Positions 51,769-61,522 of a stretch of 64,000 bases of DNA are shown piece by piece. The stretch covers positions 620,001 through 684,000 of the forward strand of contig NZ_JACHWH010000001.1 of the NCBI RefSeq assembly GCF_014191255.1. Direction: 5' to 3'. The notes beneath the pieces are model-generated. The model was not told where the DNA came from. It saw only the letters and a list, made by a program, of their open reading frames with translations, and did not search any database. Each line of letters begins with the position of its first letter. Positions within the stretch are counted from its first letter, which is position 1. The stretch comes from Amycolatopsis bartoniae. Its GTDB lineage: Bacteria; Actinomycetota; Actinomycetes; Mycobacteriales; Pseudonocardiaceae. Position numbers and translations under genes: made by a program.

Positions 51769-53064
51769 GTGACGCACGATCAGTCGAAGGCATGGTTCGC
51801 ACGCGCGACGGGCGTGACACCGGGTGGCGTGAACTCTCCGGTGCGCGCGTTCAACTCGGTCGGGGGCACGCCCCGCTTCATGGTCCGCGGCGAAGGCCCG
51901 TACCTGTGGGACGTCGACGGCAACCGCTACGTCGACCTGGTGTCCTCGTGGGGTCCGATGATCCTCGGGCACGCCCACCCCGCGGTCGTCGAGGCGGCGC
52001 GCAAGGCCGCGACGAACGGTCTGTCGTTCGGCACGCCGACCACGGGTGAGGTCGAGCTCGCGGAGGAGATCATCGCCCGCGTCGACCCCGTGCACCAGGT
52101 GCGGCTGGTCAACTCCGGCACCGAGGCGACGATGAGCGCCATCCGCCTCGCCCGCGGCTTCACCGGCCGCTCGAAGATCGTCAAGTTCGCCGGCTGCTAC
52201 CACGGGCATGTGGACGCGCTGCTCGCGCAGGCCGGTTCCGGCGTCGCCACGCTGGGTCTGCCCACCTCGCCCGGTGTCACGGGTGCGCAGGCCGCGGACA
52301 CGATCGTCCTGCCCTACAACGACCTCGACGCCGTGCGACAGTCCTTTGCGGACAATCCCGGCGAGATCGCGGCGATCATCACCGAGGCCGCGGCCGGCAA
52401 CATGGGCGCGGTCGCGCCCGTCGACGGCTTCAACGCCGGGCTGCTGGAGCTGGCGCACGAGAACGGCGCGCTGCTGATCATGGACGAGGTCATGACCGGT
52501 TTCCGCGTCTCGCGCTCGGGCTGGTTCGGCCTGGAAGCGGTGCCCGGTGACCTGTACACGTTCGGCAAGGTCATGTCGGGCGGCCTGCCGGCGGCGGCGT
52601 TCGGCGGCCGCTCGGAGGTCATGGCCAAGCTCGCGCCGGGCGGCCCGGTCTACCAGGCCGGCACGCTGTCCGGGAACCCCGTCGCGGTCGCCGCCGGGCT
52701 GGCGACGCTACGCGCGGCCGACGACGACGTGTACCGCGCGCTGGACGCGAACTCGCAGCGCCTGGGCGCCCTGTTCACCGAGGCGCTCACCAAGGCGGGC
52801 GTCGCGCACCACGTCGCGTACGCGGGCAACCTGGTGACTGTGTTCTTCAGCGAGGAGCCGGTGCGCAATTACCACGAAGCGACCGGCACCGAGACCTGGC
52901 GCTTTCCGCCGTTCTTCCACGCGCTGCTCGAACGGGGCGTGTACGCGCCGCCGAGCCCGTACGAGGCGTGGTTCGTGAACGCGGCGATGGACGACGCCGC
53001 GTTCGAGACCATCGAAGCCGCGCTGCCCGCAGCGGCCGCCGCGGCGGCGGAGGCGAGCCGGTGA
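51769..53064 (+). CDS. hemL: Glutamate-1-semialdehyde 2,1-aminomutase
   Basis: A 431-residue PLP enzyme converting glutamate-1-semialdehyde to 5-aminolevulinate. Characteristic segments are [60 protein letters not shown]-type ([14 protein letters not shown]) and the PLP-Lys in [17 protein letters not shown]. The GTG start at 51769 was chosen; an earlier GTG at 51754 is possible. Overlaps the phosphatase gene start by 4 bases. Confidence 0.96.
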   Translation: MTHDQSKAWFARATGVTPGGVNSPVRAFNSVGGTPRFMVRGEGPYLWDVDGNRYVDLVSSWGPMILGHAHPAVVEAARKAATNGLSFGTPTTGEVELAEEIIARVDPVHQVRLVNSGTEATMSAIRLARGFTGRSKIVKFAGCYHGHVDALLAQAGSGVATLGLPTSPGVTGAQAADTIVLPYNDLDAVRQSFADNPGEIAAIITEAAAGNMGAVAPVDGFNAGLLELAHENGALLIMDEVMTGFRVSRSGWFGLEAVPGDLYTFGKVMSGGLPAAAFGGRSEVMAKLAPGGPVYQAGTLSGNPVAVAAGLATLRAADDDVYRALDANSQRLGALFTEALTKAGVAHHVAYAGNLVTVFFSEEPVRNYHEATGTETWRFPPFFHALLERGVYAPPSPYEAWFVNAAMDDAAFETIEAALPAAAAAAAEASR

Positions 53065-53687
53065 CGACGATCGTCCACCTGCTCCGGCACGGCGAAGTGC
53101 ACAACCCGGACCAGATCCTCTACGGCCGCCTGCCCGGTTTCCGGCTCTCCGAACGAGGGCAGCGGCAGGCCCTCACGGTGGCCGAGGCGCTCGCGGGCCA
53201 CGACATCACGCACGTCGTCGCGTCGCCGTTGCAGCGCGCGCAGGAGACCGCGGCCCCGATCGCGGGAGCGCACAGGCTCGACGTGCAGACGGACGCGCGG
53301 CTCATTGAAGCCGGCAACCAGTTCGAGGGAAAGCGGGTGGCCGTCGGTGACGGTGCGCTGCGGGACCCCCGGCACTGGCCGATCCTGCGCAACCCGTTCG
53401 TGCCTTCGTGGGGTGAGCCGTACCTGGAGATCGCGCGCCGGATGCTCGGCGCCGTGTACCGGGCGCGCGCGGCGGCCGAGGGGCACGAGGCATTGTGCGT
53501 CTCACACCAGCTGCCGATCTGGACGCTCCGCCGGTTCCTCGAAGCGAAGCCGCTGTGGCACGATCCGCGCCGCCGCCAGTGCTCGCTCGCGTCGCTGACC
53601 AGCCTGGTCTTCGATGGCGAGGAGCTGGTCGACATCGCGTACAGCGAGCCGGCGGGTACCACCGACCCGAAGGTCACCGGGGCATGA
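53061..53687 (+). CDS. Histidine phosphatase (phosphoglycerate mutase-like) family protein
   Basis: A 208-residue histidine-acid-phosphatase-fold protein with [12 protein letters not shown] (RHG motif), [14 protein letters not shown] (Arg of the phosphate pocket), and [16 protein letters not shown] (second His). Residues [20 protein letters not shown] are typical of the actinobacterial group next to hemL (Rv0525). Substrate unknown. Its stop overlaps the TlpA start by 4 bases, so it is embedded in the cytochrome c maturation unit. Confidence 0.9.
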   Translation: MTTIVHLLRHGEVHNPDQILYGRLPGFRLSERGQRQALTVAEALAGHDITHVVASPLQRAQETAAPIAGAHRLDVQTDARLIEAGNQFEGKRVAVGDGALRDPRHWPILRNPFVPSWGEPYLEIARRMLGAVYRARAAAEGHEALCVSHQLPIWTLRRFLEAKPLWHDPRRRQCSLASLTSLVFDGEELVDIAYSEPAGTTDPKVTGA

Positions 53688-54256
53688 GAAAGCTCATCGT
53701 GGGGTTGCTCACGGTCTTCCTCGTGGCCGGTTGCTCGACGGGCAAGGACGCGGTCTCGCAGGGCGACACGTTCCAGTTCGTCGCGCCGGGCGGCAAGACC
53801 GACATCGTCTACGACGCGAGCGACCGCAAGACAGTCCCGAACCTGTCCGGCGACGACTTGATGAACGACGGCAAGCAGCTCTCGCTCGCCGACTTCAAGG
53901 GCAAGGTCGTCGTGCTCAACATCTGGGGCCAGTGGTGCGCGCCGTGCCGCACCGAGTCACCCGAGATGGAGAAGCTCTACCAGGCCACGCAGGCCCAGGG
54001 CGTGCAGGTGCTGGGCTTCGACGTGCGGGACTACGACCGCTCCGCGCCGCAGGACTTCATGCGCAACCGGGGCCTCACGTACCCGTCGATCTACGACCCG
54101 GCGGGTCGCGGGCTGCTGAAGCTGTCCGGTTACCCGGTGAACGTCGTGCCGTCGACCATCGTGATCGACAAGCAACAGCGCGTTGCGGCGGTCTACCTGC
54201 GCACCCTGCTCGCCGGCGACATCCAGCCCCTGGTTCAGCAGCTCGCAGCCGAGTAG
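53684..54256 (+). CDS. TlpA/ResA-type thiol-disulfide lipoprotein
   Basis: A 190-residue lipoprotein. The signal ends in lipobox LVAGC (Cys about 17), and the mature domain is a thioredoxin fold with active site WCAPC in WGQWCAPCRTESPEM and cis-Pro in VNVVPSTIVID. In system II cytochrome c maturation this ResA-like protein reduces the apocytochrome CxxCH thiols on the outer face, fed by CcdA. It stands just upstream of ccdA, resB and ccsB (Rv0526 in mycobacteria). Confidence 0.93.
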   Translation: MRKLIVGLLTVFLVAGCSTGKDAVSQGDTFQFVAPGGKTDIVYDASDRKTVPNLSGDDLMNDGKQLSLADFKGKVVVLNIWGQWCAPCRTESPEMEKLYQATQAQGVQVLGFDVRDYDRSAPQDFMRNRGLTYPSIYDPAGRGLLKLSGYPVNVVPSTIVIDKQQRVAAVYLRTLLAGDIQPLVQQLAAE

Positions 54257-54304
54257 GCCAGCCCCGCGAAGCTCACACCGAACTCACTGCTTAGTCTCAG
54301 CAGA

Positions 54305-55075
54305 GTGAACGCGACCGAGTTGGCGACCTCCGGGCCGCTCGTTCTCGCCGCCGGACTCGCTCTCGTCGCCGGCGCGGTCTCGTTCGCGTCGCCGTGTGTC
54401 GTGCCGCTCGTGCCCGGTTACCTCGCCTACCTCGCCGCGCTGGTCGGTGCGGACGCGCCCGCCGTCACCCCTGGCGAGGAGCGCAAGAAGGGCCGGTACT
54501 CCGTCGTCGGCGCGGCCGCCCTGTTCGTGCTCGGGTTCACCGTCGTCTTCGTCGCCGGGCTCGGCACCCTGGTCTGGCTCGCCGACGCGGTGCTGGGCAA
54601 CCAGGACCTGCTGCAGCGCATCGGCGGCGTCGTCACGATCGCGATGGGCCTGGTGTTCCTCGGCCTGATCCCCGCGCTGCAGAAGGACATCCGCTCGCAC
54701 CGCGTACCGCGCGGCGGCCTGCTCGGCGCCCCGCTGCTGGGTGCGGTGTTCGGCCTCGGCTGGACGCCGTGCATCGGCCCGACGCTGTCCGGCGTGCTGG
54801 CCATCGCGACCGCCACCGGCGGCGAAGGCGCCCGCGGCTTCCTGCTGGTGCTGGTCTACTGCCTCGGCCTCGGGCTGCCGTTCCTGCTGATCGCGCTGGG
54901 CGCCCGCTGGGCCGTCCGCGCCACTGACTGGCTGCGCCGCAACGGCCGCCGCGTCCAGCTGTTCGGCGGCGGGCTGCTGCTGGTCGTCGGGGTCCTGCTG
55001 GTCACGGGCCTGTGGGGAGACCTGGTGAGCTGGCTGCGCGACGCGTTCGTCACGGACACGGTGCTGCCGCTGTGA
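54305..55075 (+). CDS. ccdA: Cytochrome c biogenesis protein CcdA (thiol-disulfide transporter)
   Basis: A 256-residue membrane protein with six predicted helices. The redox Cys pair appears as FASPCVVPLVPGYLAYL and WTPCIGPTLSGVLAI. It passes electrons from cytosolic thioredoxin to the ResA-like lipoprotein. The GTG start at 54305 lies 48 bases after that gene. Its stop overlaps the resB GTG by 4 bases. Confidence 0.94.
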   Translation: MNATELATSGPLVLAAGLALVAGAVSFASPCVVPLVPGYLAYLAALVGADAPAVTPGEERKKGRYSVVGAAALFVLGFTVVFVAGLGTLVWLADAVLGNQDLLQRIGGVVTIAMGLVFLGLIPALQKDIRSHRVPRGGLLGAPLLGAVFGLGWTPCIGPTLSGVLAIATATGGEGARGFLLVLVYCLGLGLPFLLIALGARWAVRATDWLRRNGRRVQLFGGGLLLVVGVLLVTGLWGDLVSWLRDAFVTDTVLPL

Positions 55076-56679
55076 CCGCCACCGAAGCCCGGCCGACGCC
55101 GCAGTACCGCCCCACGCCCGGCAGGCGCGTGCTGAGCTTCCTCCGCAACACCTGGCGCGGGCTCACCGCGATGCGCACCGCGCTGATCCTGCTGTTCCTG
55201 CTCGCGCTGGGCGCCATGCCGGGCGCGTTGCTGCCGCAGCGCGCGCTGAACCCGACCAAGACCAGCCAGTACATCACCGACCACGGCTGGTGGGGCACGC
55301 TGCTGGACCGGCTCCAGTTCTTCGACGTCTACTCCAGCGTCTGGTTCTCCGCGATCTACCTGCTGCTGATGGTGTCGCTGGTCGGCTGCCTCACCCCGCG
55401 CAGCTGGGAGTACGTCAGGTCGATGCGGGCCAAGCCCGTGCTGACGCCGCGGAACCTCGCGCGCATGCCGCACTTCCGCGAGGCGACGCTCGAACGGAGC
55501 GCCGACGACGTGCTGGCCGGGGCGCGCAAGCGCCTGCGGGGCTGGCGGACCGCCGAGCGCGAGGAGGCCGACGGCGCCCGCACGATCAGCGCGGAACGCG
55601 GTTACCTGCGTGAGACCGGCAACCTGATCTTCCACTTCGCCATGCTCGGGCTGATCATCTCGTTCGCGCTGGGCAAGATGTACAGCTACGACGGTCAGGT
55701 GATCGTCCAGGCCACCGGTGGCGCGGACGCGCAGTTCTGCAACTCCGGCATCTACGCCTACGACTCGTTCAACCCGGGCCTGCGCGTCGACGGCACCGAC
55801 CTCGACCCGTTCTGTGTGAAGGTGAACGACTTCACAGCGCAGTACACGGCCACGGGCGAGCCGGTCCACTACTCGTCGAACATCGATTACCAGTCCGGGA
55901 ACGACCTCACCACGGGTATCTGGCGACCGTACTTCCTCGAAGTCAACTCGCCGCTGCGCACCGCGGGTGACCGCGTCTACCTGCTCAACCACGGTTACTC
56001 CCCGCAGTTCACCGTCACCTTTCCGGATGGCGAGGTGCGCAAGCAGGCCGTTCAGTGGGTGCCCGAGGACACCAAGACGTACCTGTCGCAGGGTGCCGTC
56101 AAGTTCGACCCCCCGGACGTTCCCGACGCGGCCGAGCGGCGCACGAAGCAGCTTGCGATTACCGGTGTCTTCGCGCCGACCTCGTTCGTGCACGGCGGTG
56201 TGCTCACCTCCACCGCGCCGGTCCTGAACAACCCGATGGTGGCTGTCGACGTGCTGCGCGGCGACCTCGGCCTCGACTCCGGGCAGAGCCAGTCGATCTT
56301 CAGCGTGGACCAGTCCATGGTCGACGACGGCAGGCTCAAGCGGGTCGCCCGCCAGAACCTCGCCGTCGGCCAGTCGATCACCCTCGACGACGGCACGAAG
56401 ATCAGCTTCGACGGCGTCCAGCAGTGGGTCGCGCTGCAGGTCTCGCACGACCCGACGCAGGACTACGTGCTGGTCTTCGCGGTCGCGATGCTGGTCGGCC
56501 TGGGTGCGTCGCTGCTGGTCAAGCGGCGGCGCGTGTGGCTGCGGGTACGCCCTGCGGACGGGGACGAAAACGGTACCGTTGTTCAGGTGGGCGGACTCGC
56601 TCGCACCGACCAGGCGGGCTATGGCGAGGAGTTCACCCGGCTAGCGGATGAGCTGCTCACTGGCGGAAAGAGGAAGTAG
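55072..56679 (+). CDS. resB: Cytochrome c biogenesis protein ResB (CcsA/CcsB partner)
   Basis: A 535-residue membrane protein: helices at about 33-55, 85-108, 182-203 and a last one near 465-485, with a large extracytoplasmic loop (about 205-460). Conserved pieces are ALLPQRALNPTKT, SVWFSAIYLLLMVSLVGC, GNLIFHFAMLGLIISF (with the haem-relevant His) and FDVYSS. It forms the haem-export and ligation complex with CcsB. The stop lies 2 bases before the ccsB start. Confidence 0.93.
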   Translation: MTATEARPTPQYRPTPGRRVLSFLRNTWRGLTAMRTALILLFLLALGAMPGALLPQRALNPTKTSQYITDHGWWGTLLDRLQFFDVYSSVWFSAIYLLLMVSLVGCLTPRSWEYVRSMRAKPVLTPRNLARMPHFREATLERSADDVLAGARKRLRGWRTAEREEADGARTISAERGYLRETGNLIFHFAMLGLIISFALGKMYSYDGQVIVQATGGADAQFCNSGIYAYDSFNPGLRVDGTDLDPFCVKVNDFTAQYTATGEPVHYSSNIDYQSGNDLTTGIWRPYFLEVNSPLRTAGDRVYLLNHGYSPQFTVTFPDGEVRKQAVQWVPEDTKTYLSQGAVKFDPPDVPDAAERRTKQLAITGVFAPTSFVHGGVLTSTAPVLNNPMVAVDVLRGDLGLDSGQSQSIFSVDQSMVDDGRLKRVARQNLAVGQSITLDDGTKISFDGVQQWVALQVSHDPTQDYVLVFAVAMLVGLGASLLVKRRRVWLRVRPADGDENGTVVQVGGLARTDQAGYGEEFTRLADELLTGGKRK

Positions 56680-56681
56680 AC

Positions 56682-57650
56682 GTGCCTGTCAACGAGACGT
56701 TGTCCCAGTACAGCGACTGGTCGTACACCACCGCGACCGCCATCTACGTCCTGGCGCTGGTGTTCTTCCTCATCGAGCAGTCCTTCGGCGCCAACGGCCG
56801 CCGCGCCGCGGAGCGCACCAAGGCCCGCCAGCTGGTGGGCGCGGGCGCGCCGGTCGAGGCCACCGCGGACGTGCCGGAGCCGCCCGTGCGGCGCGGCCGG
56901 GTCGAGCGCATCGGCCGGATGGGTGCGGCGCTGACGGTGCTCGGCGTGCTGCTGCACTTCGCCGCCCTGCTGCTGCGCGGCCTCGCGACGCACCGCGTGC
57001 CCTGGGGCAACATGTACGAGTACATCATGGCGGTGACGTTCATCGCCGTGGTCACGTGGCTGTGGGCGATCCGCAAGTTCCCGGTGCGTCACCTGTCCGG
57101 GTTCATGCTGCTGCCGATCGTGATCCTGATGTTCATCGGCGGCACCGTGCTGTACACGGTCGCGGCGCCGGTGGTGCCCGCGCTGCAGTCGTACTGGCTC
57201 GTGATCCACGTGTCCGCCGCGGCGACGTCGTCGGGCATCTTCCTGGTGCCGGGCGTGGCGAGCATCCTGTACATGATCCGCAACGCGTACGACCGGAACC
57301 CGAAGCGCTTCGCCCGGTTCGGCTCGCGGCTGCCCGAGGCCGACGTGCTCGACCGCGTCGCGTACCGGACCACGGTGTTCGCGTTCCCGCTGTTCACGTT
57401 CGGCGTGCTGTGCGGCGCGATCTGGGCCGAGTCGGCCTGGGGCCGGTTCTGGGGCTGGGACCCCAAGGAGACCACGGCGTTCGTCGCCTGGGTGGTCTAC
57501 GCGGCATACCTGCACTCGCGGGCCACGGCCGGCTGGCGCGGCACCCGCGCCGCGGTGATCAACACCCTCGGCTTCGCGGTCACCGTGTTCAACCTGTTCT
57601 TCGTCAACCTGGTCACGACGGGCTTGCACTCCTACGCCGGAGTCGGCTGA
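56682..57650 (+). CDS. ccsB: Cytochrome c biogenesis protein CcsB/CcsA (haem handling, WWD domain)
   Basis: A 322-residue membrane protein with eight helices. The WWD-type haem site reads WGRFWGWDPKETTAFVAW. Flanking His residues are in LVIHVSAAATSSG and AAYLHSRATAGWRG and in an N-terminal LLHFAALLLRG. With ResB it presents and attaches haem to apocytochromes. ATGA overlap with the downstream ParA-like gene couples them. It corresponds to Rv0529 (ccsA). Confidence 0.94.
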   Translation: MPVNETLSQYSDWSYTTATAIYVLALVFFLIEQSFGANGRRAAERTKARQLVGAGAPVEATADVPEPPVRRGRVERIGRMGAALTVLGVLLHFAALLLRGLATHRVPWGNMYEYIMAVTFIAVVTWLWAIRKFPVRHLSGFMLLPIVILMFIGGTVLYTVAAPVVPALQSYWLVIHVSAAATSSGIFLVPGVASILYMIRNAYDRNPKRFARFGSRLPEADVLDRVAYRTTVFAFPLFTFGVLCGAIWAESAWGRFWGWDPKETTAFVAWVVYAAYLHSRATAGWRGTRAAVINTLGFAVTVFNLFFVNLVTTGLHSYAGVG

Positions 57651-58723
57651 TGACGGATCCTCGCGAGTTCTCCGAGGAGCGCACGGACTCCACGTCCCAC
57701 CCGGGACGGCCGCAGCAGCTGCCGCCGTTCCCGCCCGGGTACGACCCGAACCTGCCGCCGTTGCAGCCGGGCTCGCCGTACCCACCGCTGCCGCAGCCGT
57801 CGCGGGCCCGGCCGGAGATGCCCAGGAACGTCGTGCGGCCGCCGAAGCGTGCGCCCCGGTCGGGTTGGCGTAAGGCCGTCTACGTGGGCAGCGGGAAGCT
57901 GATCAACCCGGGGGAGAGCCCGGCGGAGCGGCGGCAGCGCGAGCTGGTCGCGCGGGTGAACCAGCCGCTGCGGGGCTGCTTCAAGATCGCGATGATGAGC
58001 CTCAAGGGCGGGGTGGGCAAGACCACGATCACCACCACGCTGGGCGCCACGTTCGGGTCCCTGCGCGGGGACAGGGTGATCGCGGTGGACGCGAATCCCG
58101 ACCGCGGCACGCTGTCGCAGAAGATCCCGATCGAGACCACGGCGACGGTGCGGCACCTGCTGCGGGACGCCGACAAGATCACCCGGTACAGCGACGTGCG
58201 GGCGTACACGTCCCAGGGCGCGTCCCGGCTGGAGATCCTCGCCAGCGAGCAGGACCCGGCGGTGTCGGAGGCGTTCTCGGAGACCGACTACCTGCGGGTG
58301 GTCAGCCTGCTGGAGCACTACTACAACATCGTGCTCACCGACTGCGGCACCGGCCTGATGCATTCGGCGATGAAGGGCGTGCTGGACCTCGCGGACGCGC
58401 TGGTGGTGGTGTCGTCGGGCTCGGTGGACGGCGCGACGAGCGCCTCGGCGACGATCGACTGGCTGGAGGCGCACGGCTACGGGGACCTGGTGAAACGGTC
58501 CATCGTGGTGATCAACTCGGTGCGCCCGAAGGCCGGTTCGGTTGACCTCGACAAGCTCGCGGCCCACTTCGAGGCCCGGGCGCGCGCGGTGTGCCAGATC
58601 CCGTTCGACCCGCACCTGGAGGAGGGCGCGGAGATCGAGCTGGAACGCCTGCAGCCGGGGACGCGCCTGGCGCTGCTGGAACTGGCCGCCGCGATGGCGG
58701 ACGCGTTCCCGCTGAAGAACTGA
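57650..58723 (+). CDS. MinD/ParA-like P-loop ATPase
   Basis: A 357-residue protein with a proline-rich 100-residue leader and a C-terminal MinD-type ATPase. The deviant Walker A is SLKGGVGKTTITTTLG (about 123-131), switch II is IVLTDCGTGLMHSAM (Cys in place of the more usual Pro), and a later DALVVVSSGSVDGATSA. Relatives sit in mycobacteria next to ccsA (Rv0530) and among ESX loci. Presumed role is membrane-associated positioning or regulation of secretion or respiration, but nothing more can be read from sequence. Confidence 0.83.
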   Translation: MTDPREFSEERTDSTSHPGRPQQLPPFPPGYDPNLPPLQPGSPYPPLPQPSRARPEMPRNVVRPPKRAPRSGWRKAVYVGSGKLINPGESPAERRQRELVARVNQPLRGCFKIAMMSLKGGVGKTTITTTLGATFGSLRGDRVIAVDANPDRGTLSQKIPIETTATVRHLLRDADKITRYSDVRAYTSQGASRLEILASEQDPAVSEAFSETDYLRVVSLLEHYYNIVLTDCGTGLMHSAMKGVLDLADALVVVSSGSVDGATSASATIDWLEAHGYGDLVKRSIVVINSVRPKAGSVDLDKLAAHFEARARAVCQIPFDPHLEEGAEIELERLQPGTRLALLELAAAMADAFPLKN

Positions 58724-58728
58724 GGGCT

Positions 58729-58908
58729 TTATCCCTCGTCGTCGGGACGGCGCTGCTGCTGCTCGCCGAGCTTGCGCAGGAAGTCGGGGTCGTCGTCGGG
58801 GGCGAGCGGGGCCCGGCGGGACGAGACGCCGACCCGCTCCGGTCCGAAGGCCCGCCAGAACAGGACGGCGATGGTGAGCGCCCCGATCACTGCGAGCAGG
58901 TAGATCAT
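58729..58908 (-). CDS. Small membrane protein, 59 aa
   Basis: Minus-strand reading from ATG 58908 gives MIYLLAVIGALTIAVLFWRA, then FGPERVGVSSRRAPLAPD, a DDDPDFLRKLGE segment and QQQRRPDDEG, ended by TAA at 58729. One N-terminal membrane helix (about 3-19) is followed by a charged cytoplasmic tail. GGGAG lies 4-5 bases upstream. Composition, good ribosome site and sensible topology favour a real gene, although it is very short. Function unknown. It is convergent with the ParA-like gene. Confidence 0.7.
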   Translation of the reverse strand: MIYLLAVIGALTIAVLFWRAFGPERVGVSSRRAPLAPDDDPDFLRKLGEQQQRRPDDEG

Positions 58909-59044
58909 GCCCGCTCCCTTCCGAGTCCTGGTGCGGCGTACTCCAGCACCGAGGGTAACTCGTCCCCAGGTTTGGCGGGCGTGGGGCGCCAGTGGGCCCG
59001 CGGCTTCCGGCTCGTTCGCCGGGCCGCGGGTCTGGTGAACGAGC

Positions 59045-59254
59045 TCAGGCGCGCGTGGGCTCGCTGGCGTCCGTGGTGAGCTCGGCGAGCAGCGCGTTGA
59101 CCTCGGACTCGCGGAACCGCCGGTGCCCGCCGGGGGTGCGGATGGAGCCGATCCGGCCCGCGGTCGCCCAGCGCGTCACCGTCTTCGGGTCCACTCGGAA
59201 CAATGCGGCGACCTCGCCGGGAGTGAGCAACCGTCCACCAACGCTCGCGGTCAT
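59045..59254 (-). CDS. bldC: BldC-family DNA-binding protein
   Basis: A 69-residue MerR-like HTH: GGRLLTPGEVAALFRVDPKT is the start of the domain, KTVTRWATAGRIGSIRTPGGH the HTH-wing core and RRFRESEVNALLAEL the end. This is very close to Streptomyces BldC, which controls the timing of development through head-to-tail oligomers on direct repeats. ATG 59254 has GGAGG upstream on the minus strand. It is the second BldC-like protein in the window (see 31404-31616). Divergent from the Lrp-type gene. Confidence 0.9.
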   Translation of the reverse strand: MTASVGGRLLTPGEVAALFRVDPKTVTRWATAGRIGSIRTPGGHRRFRESEVNALLAELTTDASEPTRA

Positions 59255-59410
59255 TTTCCGCCTCCTTAACGCCCCTACTGCTATACCGAAAGCGTTCCGA
59301 CGCTTCGGAAACCAACACGGCAATCGTTGCACTTCACCCGGCAGGTACTCGAACGGTTGTCGAAGAGTAAAGAGGTAGTAAGGGACAAATCGCCCACGTT
59401 GGACAGGGCT

Positions 59411-59881
59411 ATGGTGACCTGTGTGGACGCACTGGACCGCAAGATCATCGCCGCGCTCCGCCTCAACGGGAGGGCCACGTACGCGGAGTTGGGCAGAACG
59501 GTCGGGCTGTCCGCGTCGTCGGTCCACGAGCGCGTGGGCAAGCTCGAAGCGGCCGGCGTGATCACCGGGTACCACGCGGTCGTGGACCCGAGCACCGTCG
59601 GTCTCGGGGTCACCGCACTGGTCGGTATCCAGCCCACCGACACGGCCGAGAACGACGAGCTCGCGGACGCGCTGGGCGGCCTGCCGGAGGTGGAGAGCTG
59701 CTACGCGGTGGCCGGCGACGAGGCGTTCGTGGTCAAGGTGCGGGTCGCGACGGTCGACGAGCTGGAGCAGACGCTGGGGCGGCTCCGGCGGATCACGGGG
59801 GTCGCGCGCACGCGCACCACGGTCGTCTTGTCGACCCGCTTCGAGGGGCGACCCAACAACACCGAGTTGGACGACGCGTAG
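59411..59881 (+). CDS. Lrp/AsnC family transcriptional regulator
   Basis: A 156-residue regulator. The N-terminal HTH has DALDRKIIAALRLNGRATYA and GLSASSVHERVGKLEAAGVI; the C-terminal RAM domain binds an amino acid (about 70-150). The ATG at 59411 fits the usual start; the frame is open upstream but with no conservation. It lies upstream of a cysteine-synthase-like gene, so cysteine or a related amino acid could be its effector, though this is only contextual. Confidence 0.85.
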   Translation: MVTCVDALDRKIIAALRLNGRATYAELGRTVGLSASSVHERVGKLEAAGVITGYHAVVDPSTVGLGVTALVGIQPTDTAENDELADALGGLPEVESCYAVAGDEAFVVKVRVATVDELEQTLGRLRRITGVARTRTTVVLSTRFEGRPNNTELDDA

Positions 59882-59892
59882 CCTTGTCAGGC

Positions 59893-60159
59893 GTGAGCGA
59901 ACGACAGACTCTGGGCCGTGACCTGACGCTTTACCTGCTGGCGCGCTTCGGGCTGATCGCCGTCGTCGCCGTCGTGCTGGTCCTGGTCAAGGTGCCGCTG
60001 CTGGTCGCGCTCGCGGTCGGGATCGTCGTGGGGCTGCCGGTCGGGCTGCTCGCGTTCCGCGGGCTCAACGCGCGCGTCACCGCCGGGCTCGCCGCCCGCA
60101 ACGAGCGCCGGGCGAAGGAGCGCGCCAAGCTGCGTGCCGAGCTGCGCGAGGCGGAGTGA
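59893..60159 (+). CDS. DUF4229 family small membrane protein
   Basis: An 88-residue protein with two membrane helices (about 16-34 and 38-58) and a strongly basic C-terminal coiled tail ([19 protein letters not shown]). It matches the actinobacterial DUF4229 family, function unknown. GTG 59893 is chosen; a TTG at 59884 in frame is weaker. The stop overlaps the cds1 start by 4 bases, so they are co-expressed. Confidence 0.75.
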   Translation: MSERQTLGRDLTLYLLARFGLIAVVAVVLVLVKVPLLVALAVGIVVGLPVGLLAFRGLNARVTAGLAARNERRAKERAKLRAELREAE

Positions 60160-61226
60160 ACCGCGCCTGGGTGCGCGAGGCGGTCCGGCTCATCGAGGCC
60201 GACGCGAACCGCAGCGCGGACACGCACCTGCACGTTTTTCCGCTGCCGCCCTCGTGGGGCATCGACCTGTATTTGAAGGACGAGTCGGTCCACCCGACGG
60301 GCTCGCTGAAGCACCGGCTGGCGCGTTCGTTGTTGCTGTACGGGCTGGTGAACGGCCAGATCGGCCCGGACACGCCGTTGATCGAGGCGTCGAGTGGCTC
60401 GACCGCGGTGTCGGAGGCGTACTTCGCGCGGATGCTGGGGCTGGAGTTCGTCGCGGTGGTGCCGCGCAAGACCAGCCCGGAGAAGGTGCAGCTGATCGAG
60501 TTCTACGGCGGCCGGTGTCATTTCGTCGACCGGCCGCCGGAGGTGTACAGCGAGGCGGAGCGGCTGGCCGCGGAGTGCGGCGGGCACTACCTGGACCAGT
60601 TCACGTACGCCGAGCGGGCGACGGACTGGCGGGGGAACAACAACATCGCGGAGTCGGTGTTCGCGCAGATGCGCCTGGAGCGTCATCCCGTGCCGTCGTG
60701 GATCGTGGTGGGTGCGGGCACGGGTGGCACGAGCGCGACCTTCGGCAGGTATGTGCGGTATCGCAGGCACACCACGAAGGTGTGCGTGGTGGACCCGGAG
60801 AACTCGTCGTTCTACGGCGCCTGGGAGACGGGCGCGATGGACTACGCGACGGGAATGCCGTCGCGGATCGAGGGCATCGGCCGCCCGCGCGTGGAGCCGT
60901 CGTTCGTGCCGCAGGTGATCGACGAGATGATCCAGGTCCCGGACGCCGCGTCCGTGGCGGCTGTGCGGTTGCTGCGGGAGCGGACGGGCCACTGGGCAGG
61001 CGGCTCGACGGGCACGAACCTGTACGGGGCGTTCCAGCTGATCGCCCGCATGCTCGCCGCCGGCCAGACGGGGTCCGTAGTGACCTTGCTCTGCGACGGC
61101 GGCGAGCGCTACGCGCACACGTACTACAACGACGAGTGGGTCACCGAGCAGGGCCTGGACATCGAGAAGTATGGCAATGCGCTGCAGGACTTCTTGATGA
61201 GTGGATCATTGAATCCGTTTGAGTGA
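60156..61226 (+). CDS. cds1: PLP-dependent cysteine synthase family protein, probable L-cysteine desulfhydrase Cds1
   Basis: A 356-residue enzyme close in sequence to recalled M. tuberculosis Cds1: [15 protein letters not shown]-type segment (here [14 protein letters not shown], with the PLP Lys), [63 protein letters not shown] and [10 protein letters not shown]. It would release H2S, pyruvate and ammonia from cysteine and so affect redox state and respiration. The last about 50 bases (after roughly 61170) are A/T-rich, as is the insert that follows, and the C-terminus is about 14 residues shorter than the recalled Cds1. Confidence 0.85.
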   Translation: MNRAWVREAVRLIEADANRSADTHLHVFPLPPSWGIDLYLKDESVHPTGSLKHRLARSLLLYGLVNGQIGPDTPLIEASSGSTAVSEAYFARMLGLEFVAVVPRKTSPEKVQLIEFYGGRCHFVDRPPEVYSEAERLAAECGGHYLDQFTYAERATDWRGNNNIAESVFAQMRLERHPVPSWIVVGAGTGGTSATFGRYVRYRRHTTKVCVVDPENSSFYGAWETGAMDYATGMPSRIEGIGRPRVEPSFVPQVIDEMIQVPDAASVAAVRLLRERTGHWAGGSTGTNLYGAFQLIARMLAAGQTGSVVTLLCDGGERYAHTYYNDEWVTEQGLDIEKYGNALQDFLMSGSLNPFE

Positions 61227-61522
61227 ATTTTTCTTCTTGAAAAGAAGACTTCTGGTGCGACTGCTAATACTACTCGATTGAGTAGCGATGGATTCTTTAG
61301 TGATGGCTAATTTAGCCGCCTGTTGTTCTGTTGTCAGCCTGCGAAGATGGATCTGTTCACTCCAATTGTCAAGGATGTCGATCTCGGAGGCGTGACATAC
61401 GGTGACTATGGAAGTAACGATCGAGCTACTATCGAAAGCCTGCAAAGAATTGCAGTCTGCGCGTTTCTGTCCGGAATTGTACATTCCATCCTTATTCTGA
61501 GATGCAAGGATAGAACCGCTCT
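61227..61522. other. A/T-rich intergenic stretch at the left side of the cds1-menA insert
   Basis: No convincing gene; small frames exist (61323-61526 plus, 61206-61484 minus) but lack family character or ribosome sites. A weak hairpin follows cds1 (TCTTCTT 61232-61238 and AAGAAGA 61242-61248 with a GAA loop). The promoter for the MFS gene is probably here. Confidence 0.5.
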
